Of a stretch of 64,000 bases of DNA, positions 22,501 to 30,977 are shown piece after piece. A model generated the notes under the pieces. That model was given only the letters and a program-made list of their open reading frames with translations, did not search any database and was not told where the DNA came from. Source of the DNA: Kordiimonas laminariae (GTDB lineage Bacteria > Pseudomonadota > Alphaproteobacteria > Sphingomonadales > Kordiimonadaceae); assembly GCF_023008165.1 (NCBI RefSeq), contig NZ_JAKQZA010000003.1, forward strand, positions 124,001-188,000. Reading direction: 5' to 3'. How positions within the stretch are numbered: position 1 is the stretch's first letter; each line of letters opens with the position of its first letter. The position numbers and the translations under genes were made by a program.

Positions 22501-24740
22501 TCATCACTAGAACCAGAAGAACTAATACGAATTTCGTTAAACTCAAAATCAGGTACAGGTTCATTAGAAATGCCTGGTGTTGCTGCAAGTGCAGTGATGG
22601 TATCACCGCCATCTGTTATGCGTCCAACAGATTGGTTATCTGCATCACCATTTTCGGCTTCACTGAATTGAGTGGTTTCACCAAAACCAGTAAGAAGGCC
22701 TGCATCATCTGCATCCCCGTCATCATATACAATCACATCAATCAGGTTTGTTGTTGTAATTGGTGTATCGTTCGGAAAATCAGCTTCCGTGCCTTGATAA
22801 AGAGCCACTGCATCAGCACCATTTTGAAGACCACTGTTACCAAACACCAGATCCACATTCGGTGTGGCTGCATTACCAATAACAAAGAACCCGTTTTCAT
22901 CTGTTGAATGACCATCAAGGCTGATAGCATTGTATGATGCATCATCACTACCATTGAAGAATACCAGCACAAGACCATCAAGAGGTGTGTTACCTGCACC
23001 GCCATCGTAAAGTTCGACGAATTCAGCAGTGTCAGATTCTGGCGTTTGAGCATCAACTTCATTGATCACAATATTAGATGCAACAGGGGTCAAAGGCGCT
23101 GGAGCAGCCTCGTTTTCGGCGCCAGGCGTGGCTATCAATACACCTTCTGTTTCCCCACCATCTGAAGTCCGGCCAATAGAATGCCTATCAGCATCTTCGA
23201 AACCATTTTCATCCAGCGCAGTTGTTTCACCTAAAGCAGTGAGAAGCGCACTTGCATCACCGCCCGTATTATACACAACAGCATCTATCAAGTTTACAGT
23301 AGTCGCAGCAGTGCCATCTGGGAAATTGGCCGCTGTATCTTGATAAAGGGCAACTCCATCTGGCCCATTTTGAATAAGGTTATCCGCAATCACCTGATCC
23401 ACACCAGCAACGGCGCTTGAGCCAATAACAAAATATCCGTCTGCATCCGTTGTTTGACCTGTAAGATCAATTGTTAGATATGAATTATTTGTATCACCGT
23501 CAAAGAGAACCAGAATCAATCCATCAAGGGACGCATTACCAACACCACCATCATAAATCTCGATAAACTCTGATGTGTCAGCACCAGCATCTGTCGTTGT
23601 ATCAATTTCATTGATCACAAACACAGGCTCCGGGACTGGTTCAGCATTTTCAGCACCTGCAGTCACGCTTGTTTCTTCAAAGTTCTCATCAGTCAAGCGA
23701 CCAAGGGAGCTGGAACCATCGCTATCTGAAGCGCTATCATCAAACTGCGTAGTCTGGTTCAGCCCTGTAAGTAGGCCTGTATCATCTGCATCGCTGGAAC
23801 CATATACAACAGCGTCTACAAGATTGGTGTCTGTTACAGCCGTTCCATCTGGAAAATCAGCAGCTGAAGCTATGAAAAGCCCAATCGCGTCAGCGCCAGT
23901 TTGCAGCCCGAGCGATGCAATCGTAAGGCCTGCGCCCGCAATACCTGTATCACCGATCACAAAATAACCGTCAGCATCAGTTGTTTGGCCGGTAAGATCA
24001 ATAGTACGGTAAGATTGATCGGTATCACCATCAAACAACACTAGAACCAAACCATCTAGTGCACTGCTGCCAATACCACCGTCATATAGCTCAATAAACT
24101 GGTTTGCCGTGTCTGCGGCGTCAGCATGGAATTCATTAATTGTAAAAGTTGCTGTTGCCTCAAAAACCAGATTTGCGGTACCTGGCGTGTTAATCGCTTC
24201 ACCATCTTCCGCCTGAGCGCCATCGATAATACCCTGACCGTCAAAGTCGTTACGTACCCAATCAGCTACAACATCTGTATCAACACCGTCGGTAACACGT
24301 GATGCACCCCCAACAGTATTTGAATCACCATCAAAACCTCGCGTAAGCACCACAGACGAGTATGTTTGATCGCCGCTACCGCCATCACTAACGGCAATAC
24401 TATCAATAATCGCATCCCAAGGTGTTACATCAAGCACACCATCATCATCTGCATCCAAATCACTACCGTCTGAACCAGTAAAGTTTGTTACTAAAAGCAG
24501 CGTTCCCGTGCCATTTTGGATCGCATTATTTTGAAAATCTGTAACCCAAAAACCATTCTCATCTGTTGTACCCACTTGGTACACATTATTAATACGGCCA
24601 GGGGCATTACTGTCCCCATCAATATCAATGATCCAATAATTAGAAAGATCAGTATTTGGATCTCCAAAAATCTCAATGTATTCATTGGTATCCGTACTGT
24701 CGTGATTTGCTACAAATTCATTAATTACCGGTGCTGGCAT
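19524..24740 (-). CDS. Giant secreted protein: lamin-tail domains, exonuclease/endonuclease/phosphatase domain and RTX repeats (ExeM/NucH-like)
   Basis: This 1738-residue acidic protein is modular. Five lamin-tail-like (LTD) domains start near residues 5, 200, 375, 557 and 733, each opening with a short (V/I)INE motif followed by EF(I/V)EL-type sequence. An OB-like region begins near 930. An endonuclease/exonuclease/phosphatase nuclease domain spans about 1200-1500, with VASYNVLNL, ALQEVQDNNG, NNHFTSKGG, VLGDLND and ASDHDPLL carrying the metal and catalytic residues. RTX calcium repeats (GGAGND, GGDGDD types) fill 1514-1663. A C-terminal region of the type I secretion type follows. There is no signal peptide, which fits type I export. 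The likely role is extracellular DNA degradation for phosphate or biofilm release, as in ExeM homologues. No transporter genes are nearby. Start is the ATG at 24740. Confidence 0.9.
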   Translation of the reverse strand: MPAPVINEFVANHDSTDTNEYIEIFGDPNTDLSNYWIIDIDGDSNAPGRINNVYQVGTTDENGFWVTDFQNNAIQNGTGTLLLVTNFTGSDGSDLDADDDGVLDVTPWDAIIDSIAVSDGGSGDQTYSSVVLTRGFDGDSNTVGGASRVTDGVDTDVVADWVRNDFDGQGIIDGAQAEDGEAINTPGTANLVFEATATFTINEFHADAADTANQFIELYDGGIGSSALDGLVLVLFDGDTDQSYRTIDLTGQTTDADGYFVIGDTGIAGAGLTIASLGLQTGADAIGLFIASAADFPDGTAVTDTNLVDAVVYGSSDADDTGLLTGLNQTTQFDDSASDSDGSSSLGRLTDENFEETSVTAGAENAEPVPEPVFVINEIDTTTDAGADTSEFIEIYDGGVGNASLDGLILVLFDGDTNNSYLTIDLTGQTTDADGYFVIGSSAVAGVDQVIADNLIQNGPDGVALYQDTAANFPDGTAATTVNLIDAVVYNTGGDASALLTALGETTALDENGFEDADRHSIGRTSDGGETEGVLIATPGAENEAAPAPLTPVASNIVINEVDAQTPESDTAEFVELYDGGAGNTPLDGLVLVFFNGSDDASYNAISLDGHSTDENGFFVIGNAATPNVDLVFGNSGLQNGADAVALYQGTEADFPNDTPITTTNLIDVIVYDDGDADDAGLLTGFGETTQFSEAENGDADNQSVGRITDGGDTITALAATPGISNEPVPDFEFNEIRISSSGSSDDTSNFIELHGTPGASLDGLTLLAISSEFAPGTIDFVFDLTGGVADADGIFLLGNSGSGYSFDVGDIQESVDFFSSPVTFILVQDFTGTAADDLDTNDDGTLDVTPFGNVIASITLSNTDATPDQAYSDTVVTSPDGFAPAHVFRATDGEGEFTQGDFSDLSDDTPGITNAVGSSGNPVEAAIYDIQGESHLSSFEGQVVITTGIVTAIDTDSSTPGFYLQDPDGDGNANTSDGIFVATDGNPTVAVGDAVQVIGEVEEAGFSGRLTVTRIDASDVTVESSGNELPDAVVIGINGLRPPTETIISEDEIGSGIDLSDPTDVAANNFDPENDGIDFFEALEGMRVTIEDAVAVSNGANFGEIYTLANRGGGSTGITNRHTISTTEGDLNPERIQIDFDNSIGVDFDTTSVNAGDLLGDVTGVVTYNFGNYEVIPLEFEGVTDGNLEPEVTRLVGDSNSVSVASYNVLNLDPDDVDQIAAQAQQIVTNLRSPDVIALQEVQDNNGSASGTVASDQTLQALIDAIEAAGGPTYSFAVIDPVAENTQGGQPNGNIRVAYLYNDDRVDLVEGSLKALDETLLTDAGVDAADAFNGSRLPLEAQFSFNGEIFTVINNHFTSKGGSDDLFGSNQPAEEAGVERREGQATALNGYVDTLLAADSDANIIVLGDLNDFDFSNTVDILAGGEGDDRILFNQVDNIPIAEGRYTFNFQGNSQAIDQFLVSENLNGHVRFDIVHVNADFIEQASDHDPLLGLITFPTEAVVVETPDPVVVTGTDGDDEQTGSAVADQFDGGAGNDVINAAAGDDFIIGGDGDDTIIAGEGSDASFAGADDTGDDVVDGGQGSDTLGGGAGDDEVDGGEDDDVVYGGAGNDSVNGGADNDTLFSGEGDDTANGGSGDDILWAGAGNDTLTGGDGEDTFIFGRNAGQDVIADFDLAEDILNLEYAVTDFTSVADVTAAASVVTVDGIDGVRIDLGDENSVFIQGLELSDLTTVNYVF
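19752..20201 (-). repeat. RTX nonapeptide repeats of the nuclease
   Basis: This DNA codes residues 1514-1663, a tandem array of Gly/Asp-rich calcium-binding nonapeptides such as GGAGNDVIN and GGSGDDILW. Such repeats fold outside the cell when calcium is bound. Confidence 0.85.
22557..24149 (-). repeat. Three closely related lamin-tail modules in tandem
   Basis: Residues 198-728 hold three LTD modules of about 175-180 residues. Modules 2 and 3 share LTGQTTDADGYFVIG exactly, and the fourth has a slightly diverged version (LDGHSTDENGFFVIG). The high similarity points to recent duplication inside the gene. Confidence 0.8.
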
Positions 24741-25242
24741 ATCCCTATTCCCAAGTCTTTAATCAAAACTTCCCCGGCCCCAAAATCCTGGTCGAAGTAA
24801 TGCATAATGTTGTTTTCGCTAAGTTCCTGACGAAACGATCAGAAAGTGACGGGATATAAATCATTCATCAATGACATATTTATTAATGAAATTTTAACCA
24901 TATTTAACTGATTGAATTATCAGCAAACTTTTTTGTTTTGTACAATCATGATCAAAAAAGTTTAAATCACCTAAAACCATAGGTAGGATTTTCACTTTTG
25001 GTAAAACTATAGTGATTCACTAAATTTTAATGATTTAACAATGCCCTAGATCACAACATGCATCAAAATACTGTTCACCCCTGATCTATATAAAAGTGTA
25101 ACGTTAAAACTTTACCACTGCTAAGAGGTAGCAACGCAAGAATATGCTTATTGGTGATCAAATAGAATTAGCTATCAGTTATAGCTGCTTTTCACGTAAC
25201 TAAATAATAAGAAACTAATTACATATCAATAGAAAAGCGACA
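24741..25242. other. AT-rich spacer without a clear gene
   Basis: About 500 bp between the nuclease start and the CNNM stop. It holds the nuclease promoter region by position, including TTAACCAT at 24894-24901, but no coding frame of support. The half nearer 25242 is the downstream side of the CNNM gene, and no clear terminator was found there. Confidence 0.5.
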
Positions 25243-26355
25243 CTAACCTGCATCGCCGTCTTTAGCTATTTCAGTGTCTAACGAAGCGACATCAATACCC
25301 AGTTTACGCGCTCGTTCTTGCCACTGCTGTCGGGCAAGGGAACGCATATCTTCTACGCTGTCCATTTCGTCCATAATTTCCATACCGAGAAGTGCTTCAA
25401 TAACATCTTCAAGTGTTACAATACCTTTTGTGCCGCCAAAAGCGTCTTCTACAAGGGCGATATGCTGCCTACTGTTTAGAAAATATTCCAATAAATCGGG
25501 AAGACTAATATCTTCAGCAACGCGTTTAATATCCCGTGACAAATCACTTAACCGTGCATCCTGTCCCTCCCGCATATCAAATGCCAGTAGCTCATCCCGC
25601 AAAACCACACCTTGGATATCGTCAAGGTTTTCACCATACACAGGCATTCGCGAGAATGTACTTTCCAAACTGGCCTTCGAAGCCTCAACTATAGGTGTAC
25701 CTATATGAAGGGCGGTAACTACCGTACGGGGCGTCATAATATCTGTCGCATTCAGTTGGCTAAACTGGATAAGGTTTCTAATAATCTTCGCTTCGCGTTT
25801 TTCAATATGCCCTGAACGCTCACCAATGCTTGTCATGGCAAGAAGTTCATCGCGAGAGAAAGGATGAACCGGCTTCCCTTTTGCTATGAGCTTAGTCAGT
25901 CCTTCCGAGATTCTTATAAGCGGATAAAGAAGGATGATTGAAAAACGGATAAACCCCATAGTCGGCCCAATAAGATTTGCCCAGTAAATCGCGCCAATGG
26001 TCTTGGGGATAATTTCCGATAAAAACAGAATAGCCAGTGTCATCACACCTGAGAACACACCTATCCACGCACTTCCAAACACCGTTGTTGCTTGCGCCCC
26101 TGCGGCAATAGCACCTAGCGTATGGGCAATCGTATTCACACTTAGAATAGCCGCTAGTGAACGGTCCACGTTATCTTGTCTAAGGCTTTTTAATCGTTCT
26201 GCTCTCTCTGGATTTTCACCTTTCATCTTCTCGATATAAGAAGGGGTAATACTAAGAAGCACAGCTTCTGCGATAGAACAAAGGAATGAAAATAACAGAG
26301 CAATAGAAACGAAAATCACTAACAGGATAATGTCAGTTGATGATGGATCTGGCAT
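25243..26355 (-). CDS. CNNM/CorC-like membrane protein with DUF21 and CBS domains
   Basis: This 370-residue protein has an N-terminal DUF21 (CNNM transmembrane) domain, residues about 8-190, with four hydrophobic segments. A CBS-domain pair spans about 205-330 (DIMTPRTVVTAL and the FGGTKGIVTLEDVIEALLG motif). CNNM proteins move or sense divalent cations, mainly magnesium. Here the usual C-terminal CorC/HlyC domain is absent because the protein ends soon after the second CBS. It stands alone, on the minus strand, upstream of (divergent in order, same strand as) the MBL gene at 26454. Confidence 0.88.
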   Translation of the reverse strand: MPDPSSTDIILLVIFVSIALLFSFLCSIAEAVLLSITPSYIEKMKGENPERAERLKSLRQDNVDRSLAAILSVNTIAHTLGAIAAGAQATTVFGSAWIGVFSGVMTLAILFLSEIIPKTIGAIYWANLIGPTMGFIRFSIILLYPLIRISEGLTKLIAKGKPVHPFSRDELLAMTSIGERSGHIEKREAKIIRNLIQFSQLNATDIMTPRTVVTALHIGTPIVEASKASLESTFSRMPVYGENLDDIQGVVLRDELLAFDMREGQDARLSDLSRDIKRVAEDISLPDLLEYFLNSRQHIALVEDAFGGTKGIVTLEDVIEALLGMEIMDEMDSVEDMRSLARQQWQERARKLGIDVASLDTEIAKDGDAG

Positions 26356-26453
26356 ATAGACAACCTCACATTAAAGATAAAGTCAGGATACACACCAAGT
26401 ACCAACTGGTCTAAGTAAAAAGAAACGACTATCAGCTGCTTCTCTAGTTCATT

Positions 26454-27920
26454 TTATCCCTGTACACAGATATTATACCCTTCAGGGCACGCTTCACCGC
26501 CATATAGTTTTATAGCTTGGTCAAATTCTTCATTTGTTAGTATCCGGGGGCTATGCCCATCAAGGTAAGCATCTACATCAAGCTTCAATCGTCTGACTGC
26601 CTTTTTAAAGTTTATCATATCTTTATGAACCCGTGGCAGTGCATTCTTTAACTGGGTTTCATAGTGATCTTCTGCGAAAAGAAGTTTTGCCTGCGGGACA
26701 TACATCACCAAATTATGCTCTGAATGCGCTGTAGAGATATCATAGATTTCCACCTGCCCATCAGCCAAAGAAACAAATGTATTCACCTCTTGAATTTGCT
26801 TATCCTTGAGCTGTTTCCCCACCCTATCCTTCACGGCTGACAAATGTTCTGTTACCGTAAAGATCGTAGCACCAAGCTCCGCAACATCTGGAAGGTCAGC
26901 CAGATGTTCACTGTGATGATGGGTTAAAACAAAAGACCCAACTGGCTTGCTTTCATCTCTATACTCATAGAGTTTCTCTAAGGCATCCCTAAAATCCCGC
27001 TGCCCACCTGAAGCAATATAAGCCTCACCCGTATCAACAAAAACCGTATAGGATCGGCCTTTTCCTACCAGATATGTGTTTTTCGCAACTTCCTGTATTT
27101 TCCATTCAGATGTCTTAAGCACTTCACCCCAAGGCGTGAAACCAGCAGGAACATCAAACGCGCTATTCGTTGAAGGATTAAGGGTTACTTTCCGGTCAAG
27201 CGACACCTGCCTTGGCTGATCACCAACAAAAAAATTCATATCCTGCGCATACACTATGCCATCAGCATGTATATGATTTGAGAAGATATAGCTTAGCGTA
27301 CCTGCGCGCAGATGGCTTCGTTCCATTTTAGAGATAAAGCCGGTATCTTGCTGGATATAGAGTATCGCCTCAAATCCAGAAAGAAATCTCACCTTCAGCA
27401 TTTCATGTAATGCGCCTCTAAAATAGCCGTTTCCCACATGCTCAGCAAAGGTTAGAAGCTTAGGCAAAACGCGAGCAATCATCGTATCACTAGCCCTTAC
27501 TGCGCTTACGCCAACACTATCAAACGTCAACCAATCTTCATCTGAATATTTCCGATTGAGAATATCATAGAGGCGCCCCTTCTCACCATCGAACACAAAC
27601 CGTTCCAGATCGACAGAAGTTCTGGAAACACGCCAGGAAAGCATAGTTTTTCGGCGTTTCTCAAAATCTATAAGGAGTTCTGACTTTTCCCGGAAAAAAT
27701 CGGGCTGCTTCAAACTCGCATCTTGTCCTGGCCAAAGAAGTTTCTTGTGCTCAAATATATTTATTGAACGAGCTAAGGCTAAATAATCCCCACCATAAGC
27801 CTGATGCGTTTTGGCTATTATAGTTTCTTCTTTATCACCTGCTTGCAATGAAACGGGTGAGGCAACAAACACCAAAAATATTGCTACGGACATCTTTATC
27901 CGAGGTAAGAAGCTTTTCAT
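26454..27920 (-). CDS. Exported metallo-beta-lactamase-fold hydrolase
   Basis: This 488-residue protein has a signal peptide ending near VSLQAG (residue 27). A long N-terminal region to about residue 275 of unknown fold is followed by an MBL-fold domain. The zinc motif is HHHSEH near 337-342, where the usual HxHxDH has Glu instead of Asp. Further ligands are the His of TAHSEH near 405 and DGHSPR near 460. Such proteins hydrolyse esters, lactams or phosphates, or act as quinoprotein-relay proteins. The start at 27920 is preferred over an upstream one, as it has GGGA at a fitting distance and gives a signal peptide. Confidence 0.82.
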   Translation of the reverse strand: MKSFLPRIKMSVAIFLVFVASPVSLQAGDKEETIIAKTHQAYGGDYLALARSINIFEHKKLLWPGQDASLKQPDFFREKSELLIDFEKRRKTMLSWRVSRTSVDLERFVFDGEKGRLYDILNRKYSDEDWLTFDSVGVSAVRASDTMIARVLPKLLTFAEHVGNGYFRGALHEMLKVRFLSGFEAILYIQQDTGFISKMERSHLRAGTLSYIFSNHIHADGIVYAQDMNFFVGDQPRQVSLDRKVTLNPSTNSAFDVPAGFTPWGEVLKTSEWKIQEVAKNTYLVGKGRSYTVFVDTGEAYIASGGQRDFRDALEKLYEYRDESKPVGSFVLTHHHSEHLADLPDVAELGATIFTVTEHLSAVKDRVGKQLKDKQIQEVNTFVSLADGQVEIYDISTAHSEHNLVMYVPQAKLLFAEDHYETQLKNALPRVHKDMINFKKAVRRLKLDVDAYLDGHSPRILTNEEFDQAIKLYGGEACPEGYNICVQG

Positions 27921-28197
27921 AAAAACATTCCCAAACTGCCATTTATATACATTATGAGCCAAATTTTTGGCACGCGCGGCGAGCATACAGACTGAATGTC
28001 GTGATTATGTCGTGATGATTTTTTTGAAGATCAGTAACGTTTATTCCTCAAAAAAATATTTAAAAACAATCTTCTACAAAAAAAATTCTAAAACAAAACT
28101 TCCTTATCAAAGAGCATCGTTCTCGAAACAGAAATACCCAAACTGTTGCGGCGGTCCCCAAGGCACCCATATAAGTTCTAAATATATTGGAGGGGTT

Positions 28198-28431
28198 ATG
28201 TCAGAGCATGAAAACGAAATAGAGAACACTGGCAACATTGTTGGTGGTCTACTCACATGGAGTTTGGTGACGATTATACTTGTTGTACTAACAAGAATCG
28301 GCATGAATTGGGGGCCCTGGATACTTAGCAGTTGGGTAGCTTTGCTAGTTTTGGATGTACTGCAGGCTCAGCTTAGAAACACTAAGATGTATGTCCGAAT
28401 TCTATCTGAAGTTTGGTCATTACCGTTTTAA
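28198..28431 (+). CDS. Small membrane protein, 77 residues
   Basis: An ATG at 28198 is preceded by GGAGGGG, a strong ribosome site. The protein is MSEHENEIENTGNIVGG followed by two hydrophobic segments (residues about 18-36 and 42-55) and a short basic tail. The acidic N-terminus and absence of a signal cleavage site suggest an inner-membrane location. A longer frame exists upstream to 27967 but is not supported by a ribosome site. No family recognised. Confidence 0.7.
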   Translation: MSEHENEIENTGNIVGGLLTWSLVTIILVVLTRIGMNWGPWILSSWVALLVLDVLQAQLRNTKMYVRILSEVWSLPF

Positions 28432-28491
28432 AACAAAAATCTCAGGCTCAGCCCAAACGGTATAAACTGCATAACTTCAATATCTTGAAAA

Positions 28492-28578
28492 TGGTGCCCC
28501 CGGTCGGAATCGAACCGACACTCCCGTAAGGGAACGGGATTTTGAATCCCGCGCGTCTACCAATTCCGCCACAGGGGC
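28492..28578 (-). tRNA. tRNA-Leu (anticodon CAA)
   Basis: The minus strand folds as an 87-nt class II tRNA. The acceptor GCCCCTG pairs with CGGGGGC. The anticodon loop TTCAAAA has anticodon CAA, decoding UUG. The long variable arm (TTCCCTTACGGGAG) is typical of Leu, and the T-loop TTCGATT is present. The terminal CCA is encoded at 28492-28494. Confidence 0.97.
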
Positions 28579-28724
28579 AACTGTCCGGTGAGGTAGTCGG
28601 CGCATCATATCCAAAAAGGTGGCCTCGTCAAGCTGCGAATACCCTAAAATAAATATATCCCTGATTGTTCCCCTCCCGGCTTTTTGCTAAGGCTGGAAGC
28701 AACGTTGCACCAGGGAGAAAATGT

Positions 28725-29303
28725 GTGCTCAGAAAGCTGTATGACTGGACCATAGAAAAAGCACAAAGCCCAGCTAGCGAACGCTGGCTTGGAGGTCTGG
28801 CATTTGCAGAAAGTAGCTTTTTCCCGATCCCCATTGATATCATGTTAATTCCAATGATTTTGGCAAATCGGCTGAAAGCGTGGCGCCTTGCTACTATCAC
28901 GCTCATCATGTCGGTTCTAGGCGGCATTGCAGGCTATATGATTGGCGCTTTCCTTTTTGAAGTAATTGGCCAGCCCATCATTGATTTTTATGGGTACGGT
29001 GAGAAATTCGCCGAATTTCAGGAATACTATAAAGAATACGGTATCTTGATTGTGCTTGTAGCTGGTTTCACACCACTGCCGTTCAAAGTGGTTACCATTG
29101 CTTCGGGAGCAGTAGGGCTGAACCCTGCAGTTTTCACGTTGGTTTCTATTCCGGCCCGTGGTGCGCGTTTCTATCTGGTAGCGGCTCTTCTCTATATGTT
29201 CGGGGAACCTATCAAAGATTTTATCGAAAAACGCTTGGGTTTAGTGACAAGTGCGATGATGATACTTGGCATTCTTGGTTTTGTAGCGATTAAATATATT
29301 TAG
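28725..29303 (+). CDS. YqaA family membrane protein (VTT/DedA-like)
   Basis: This 192-residue protein has five or six hydrophobic helices and the SNARE-associated/VTT-type stretch (residues about 45-150), including FPIPIDIMLIPMILANR and GFTPLPFKVVTIASGA. YqaA proteins are inner-membrane and probably relate to DedA proteins that help lipid transport. The GTG at 28725 is chosen since AGGGAG lies 7 nt upstream. A nearby ATG is in another frame. Seven nt separate it from the dsbB gene, with which it probably forms an operon. Confidence 0.87.
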   Translation: MLRKLYDWTIEKAQSPASERWLGGLAFAESSFFPIPIDIMLIPMILANRLKAWRLATITLIMSVLGGIAGYMIGAFLFEVIGQPIIDFYGYGEKFAEFQEYYKEYGILIVLVAGFTPLPFKVVTIASGAVGLNPAVFTLVSIPARGARFYLVAALLYMFGEPIKDFIEKRLGLVTSAMMILGILGFVAIKYI

Positions 29304-29310
29304 GGATAAT

Positions 29311-29796
29311 ATGATCACCTTCCTTCAAACACTTATCAAAGAGCAACCAGTTCGCTTCGGCGGCCTTGTAGCTTTCGGCTTGCTTGCCGGTGCATATGGT
29401 TTTCAGTTTGCTGGGTACCCTCCTTGTGAAATGTGTTGGTGGCAACGCTACCCCTATATGGCCATGATACTACTCGTGCTTGCCTCTGTTTTCACCAAAA
29501 CAGATAAAAACCGCTGGGTACTACTCTTAGTGACTCTTCTTTTCGCTGCGGATGCTTCCATCGCTGTTTTCCATGCTGGTGTTGAACAAAAATGGTGGGA
29601 AGGTTTCACCAGCTGCTCATCAGGACTTGATTTAACAGGCAATATTGAAGATGCGCTGGCTGCCATTAACGCTGCCCCAGTTGTTCGGTGCGACGAAATA
29701 CCATGGTCTCTTTTCAGCATTTCGATGGCAGGCTATAATGCAATTATCGCAACGGGAATGACCATTTATTGCGCTGTGAAATTCAAACGGTCTTGA
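29311..29796 (+). CDS. dsbB: Disulfide bond formation protein B
   Basis: This 161-residue protein has four membrane helices and the first periplasmic CxxC motif CEMCWWQRYPY near residue 36, with a second pair of cysteines (SCSSGLD near residue 109 and RCDEIP near residue 131). DsbB reoxidises DsbA and passes electrons to ubiquinone. It sits between yqaA and coq7, which makes quinone use a shared theme. GGGATA precedes the ATG. Confidence 0.92.
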   Translation: MITFLQTLIKEQPVRFGGLVAFGLLAGAYGFQFAGYPPCEMCWWQRYPYMAMILLVLASVFTKTDKNRWVLLLVTLLFAADASIAVFHAGVEQKWWEGFTSCSSGLDLTGNIEDALAAINAAPVVRCDEIPWSLFSISMAGYNAIIATGMTIYCAVKFKRS

Positions 29797-29809
29797 AAGT
29801 ACGTTCGCC

Positions 29810-30400
29810 ATGACAGACAGAGAACCAGTTCATAAACCCACACTTGAAAAGCAAACGCCTGCACGCCCCCTTCCGGGTGATAGAGATATATCTGAACAGG
29901 CAAAGCGCATGATCCGTGTTGACCATGCTGGTGAATTCGGCGCTGTGCGTATTTATGCCGGGCAGCGCGCTATCATGGGCGAAAAACACCCTAAGGCGGG
30001 CCTCCTTAAGCATATGTATGAACAGGAAGAAGTGCATCTGGAGCGTTTCAACAAGTTCATTCGCGAACGCGGTGTGCGCCCAACTATTATGGCGCCTTTC
30101 TGGCATGTTGTTGGTTTTGCGCTAGGCGCAGGTACAGCCCTGATGGGTGAAAAGGCTGCCATGGCCTGCACACAGGCGGTAGAAGAAGTGATCGATGATC
30201 ACTATCAGCACCAACTTGATACCCTTGATGGTGCGGATCCTGAGCTTGAGGAAATGATTGAAGTTTTTCAGGCTGAGGAAGTAGAGCATAAACGTATTGC
30301 GGAAGAACACGGTGCTGAAGAAGCACCAGGTTACTCTGTTCTTTCCGCAGCTATCAAAGCAGGCTGTAAAGCGGCTATCTGGATTTCAAAACGGGTTTGA
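29810..30400 (+). CDS. coq7: Demethoxyubiquinone hydroxylase (Coq7)
   Basis: This 196-residue diiron hydroxylase makes the last ring hydroxylation in ubiquinone synthesis. The carboxylate and His ligands appear as GEFGAVRIYAGQ near 43 (first Glu), EQEEVHLERF near 72-80, EEVIDDHYQ near 126, and AEEVEHKRIAEEHG near 155-166. The length fits the bacterial and mitochondrial COQ7 family. The N-terminal 30 residues are basic and probably flexible. It lies 13 nt after dsbB. Confidence 0.95.
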   Translation: MTDREPVHKPTLEKQTPARPLPGDRDISEQAKRMIRVDHAGEFGAVRIYAGQRAIMGEKHPKAGLLKHMYEQEEVHLERFNKFIRERGVRPTIMAPFWHVVGFALGAGTALMGEKAAMACTQAVEEVIDDHYQHQLDTLDGADPELEEMIEVFQAEEVEHKRIAEEHGAEEAPGYSVLSAAIKAGCKAAIWISKRV

Positions 30401-30573
30401 TTAAACACTCATAACCTGCTCAGTATTCATATACTTAAATATAAATACTTCTTATACACCTATTTCGATCATTATTATCGTTGATAGATTATCGAAATTC
30501 TGTACCATGCATACTTACAAAAATATAATATCACTTTATTAGACTTTATCATGGACACTATTTGGGGGCTTTT

Positions 30574-30933
30574 ATGGAAGAAAAGGTGTTTTTCGATAGT
30601 AATAATGTTTCAGTATCAAACAGTCGCTTCATTGTTAGCGGACAAACTTATGCAATGAGTAATGTTACATCCGTTAAAACTGGCACTAATGTCGACCCTA
30701 AAGCACCTAAAATACTGATCATTATAATCGGCCTAATCACCACCGCATTCTCGGCAGTTATAGGGCTTATTCTTATTGCGGTTGGCATCGCCATTCTTAT
30801 GTCTTCAAAAGATAGTTATTCAGTTATTTTGAGTACAGCAGCTGGAGAAAACCAAGCACTTACGAGCGATGACAAAAATCATATTGAAAAGGTTGTAGCT
30901 GCCTTAAACGAAGCGATAATTAGTAGAGGCTAA
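30574..30933 (+). CDS. Small two-helix membrane protein (DUF6232-like)
   Basis: This 119-residue protein has an N-terminal soluble part (EEKVFFDSNNVSVSNSRFIV then SGQTYAMSNVTSVKTG), two adjacent membrane helices around residues 46-80, and a short soluble C-terminus. The pattern of YAMSNVTSV before the helices matches the DUF6232 group of unknown function. The ATG at 30574 follows GGGGG. A TTG four codons upstream is less likely. It is monocistronic. Confidence 0.78.
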   Translation: MEEKVFFDSNNVSVSNSRFIVSGQTYAMSNVTSVKTGTNVDPKAPKILIIIIGLITTAFSAVIGLILIAVGIAILMSSKDSYSVILSTAAGENQALTSDDKNHIEKVVAALNEAIISRG

Positions 30934-30977
30934 ACGCAAAATCACAAATAATCACTCCGTCAAAATCAGCTATGCAA

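Noticed and set aside
19752-24149. CRISPR array or mobile repeat
   Set aside because: Repeats are coding, in frame and vary in length. There are no spacers of uniform size and no cas genes.
19618-24250. Open frames of up to 176 codons on the plus strand opposite the giant nuclease
   Set aside because: They arise from the Asp/Gly/Thr-rich repeats and codon bias of the real gene, have no ribosome sites and show biased composition.
24894-24908. CtrA-like site TTAACCAT then TTAAC upstream of the nuclease
   Set aside because: The two TTAA elements are 6 bp apart, not the 7 bp of the CtrA consensus, so this is only a weak resemblance.
27967-28197. Upstream extension of the small membrane protein
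   Set aside because: The added residues are low-complexity Lys/Ser/Asn and no ribosome site precedes them, whereas GGAGGGG precedes the ATG at 28198.
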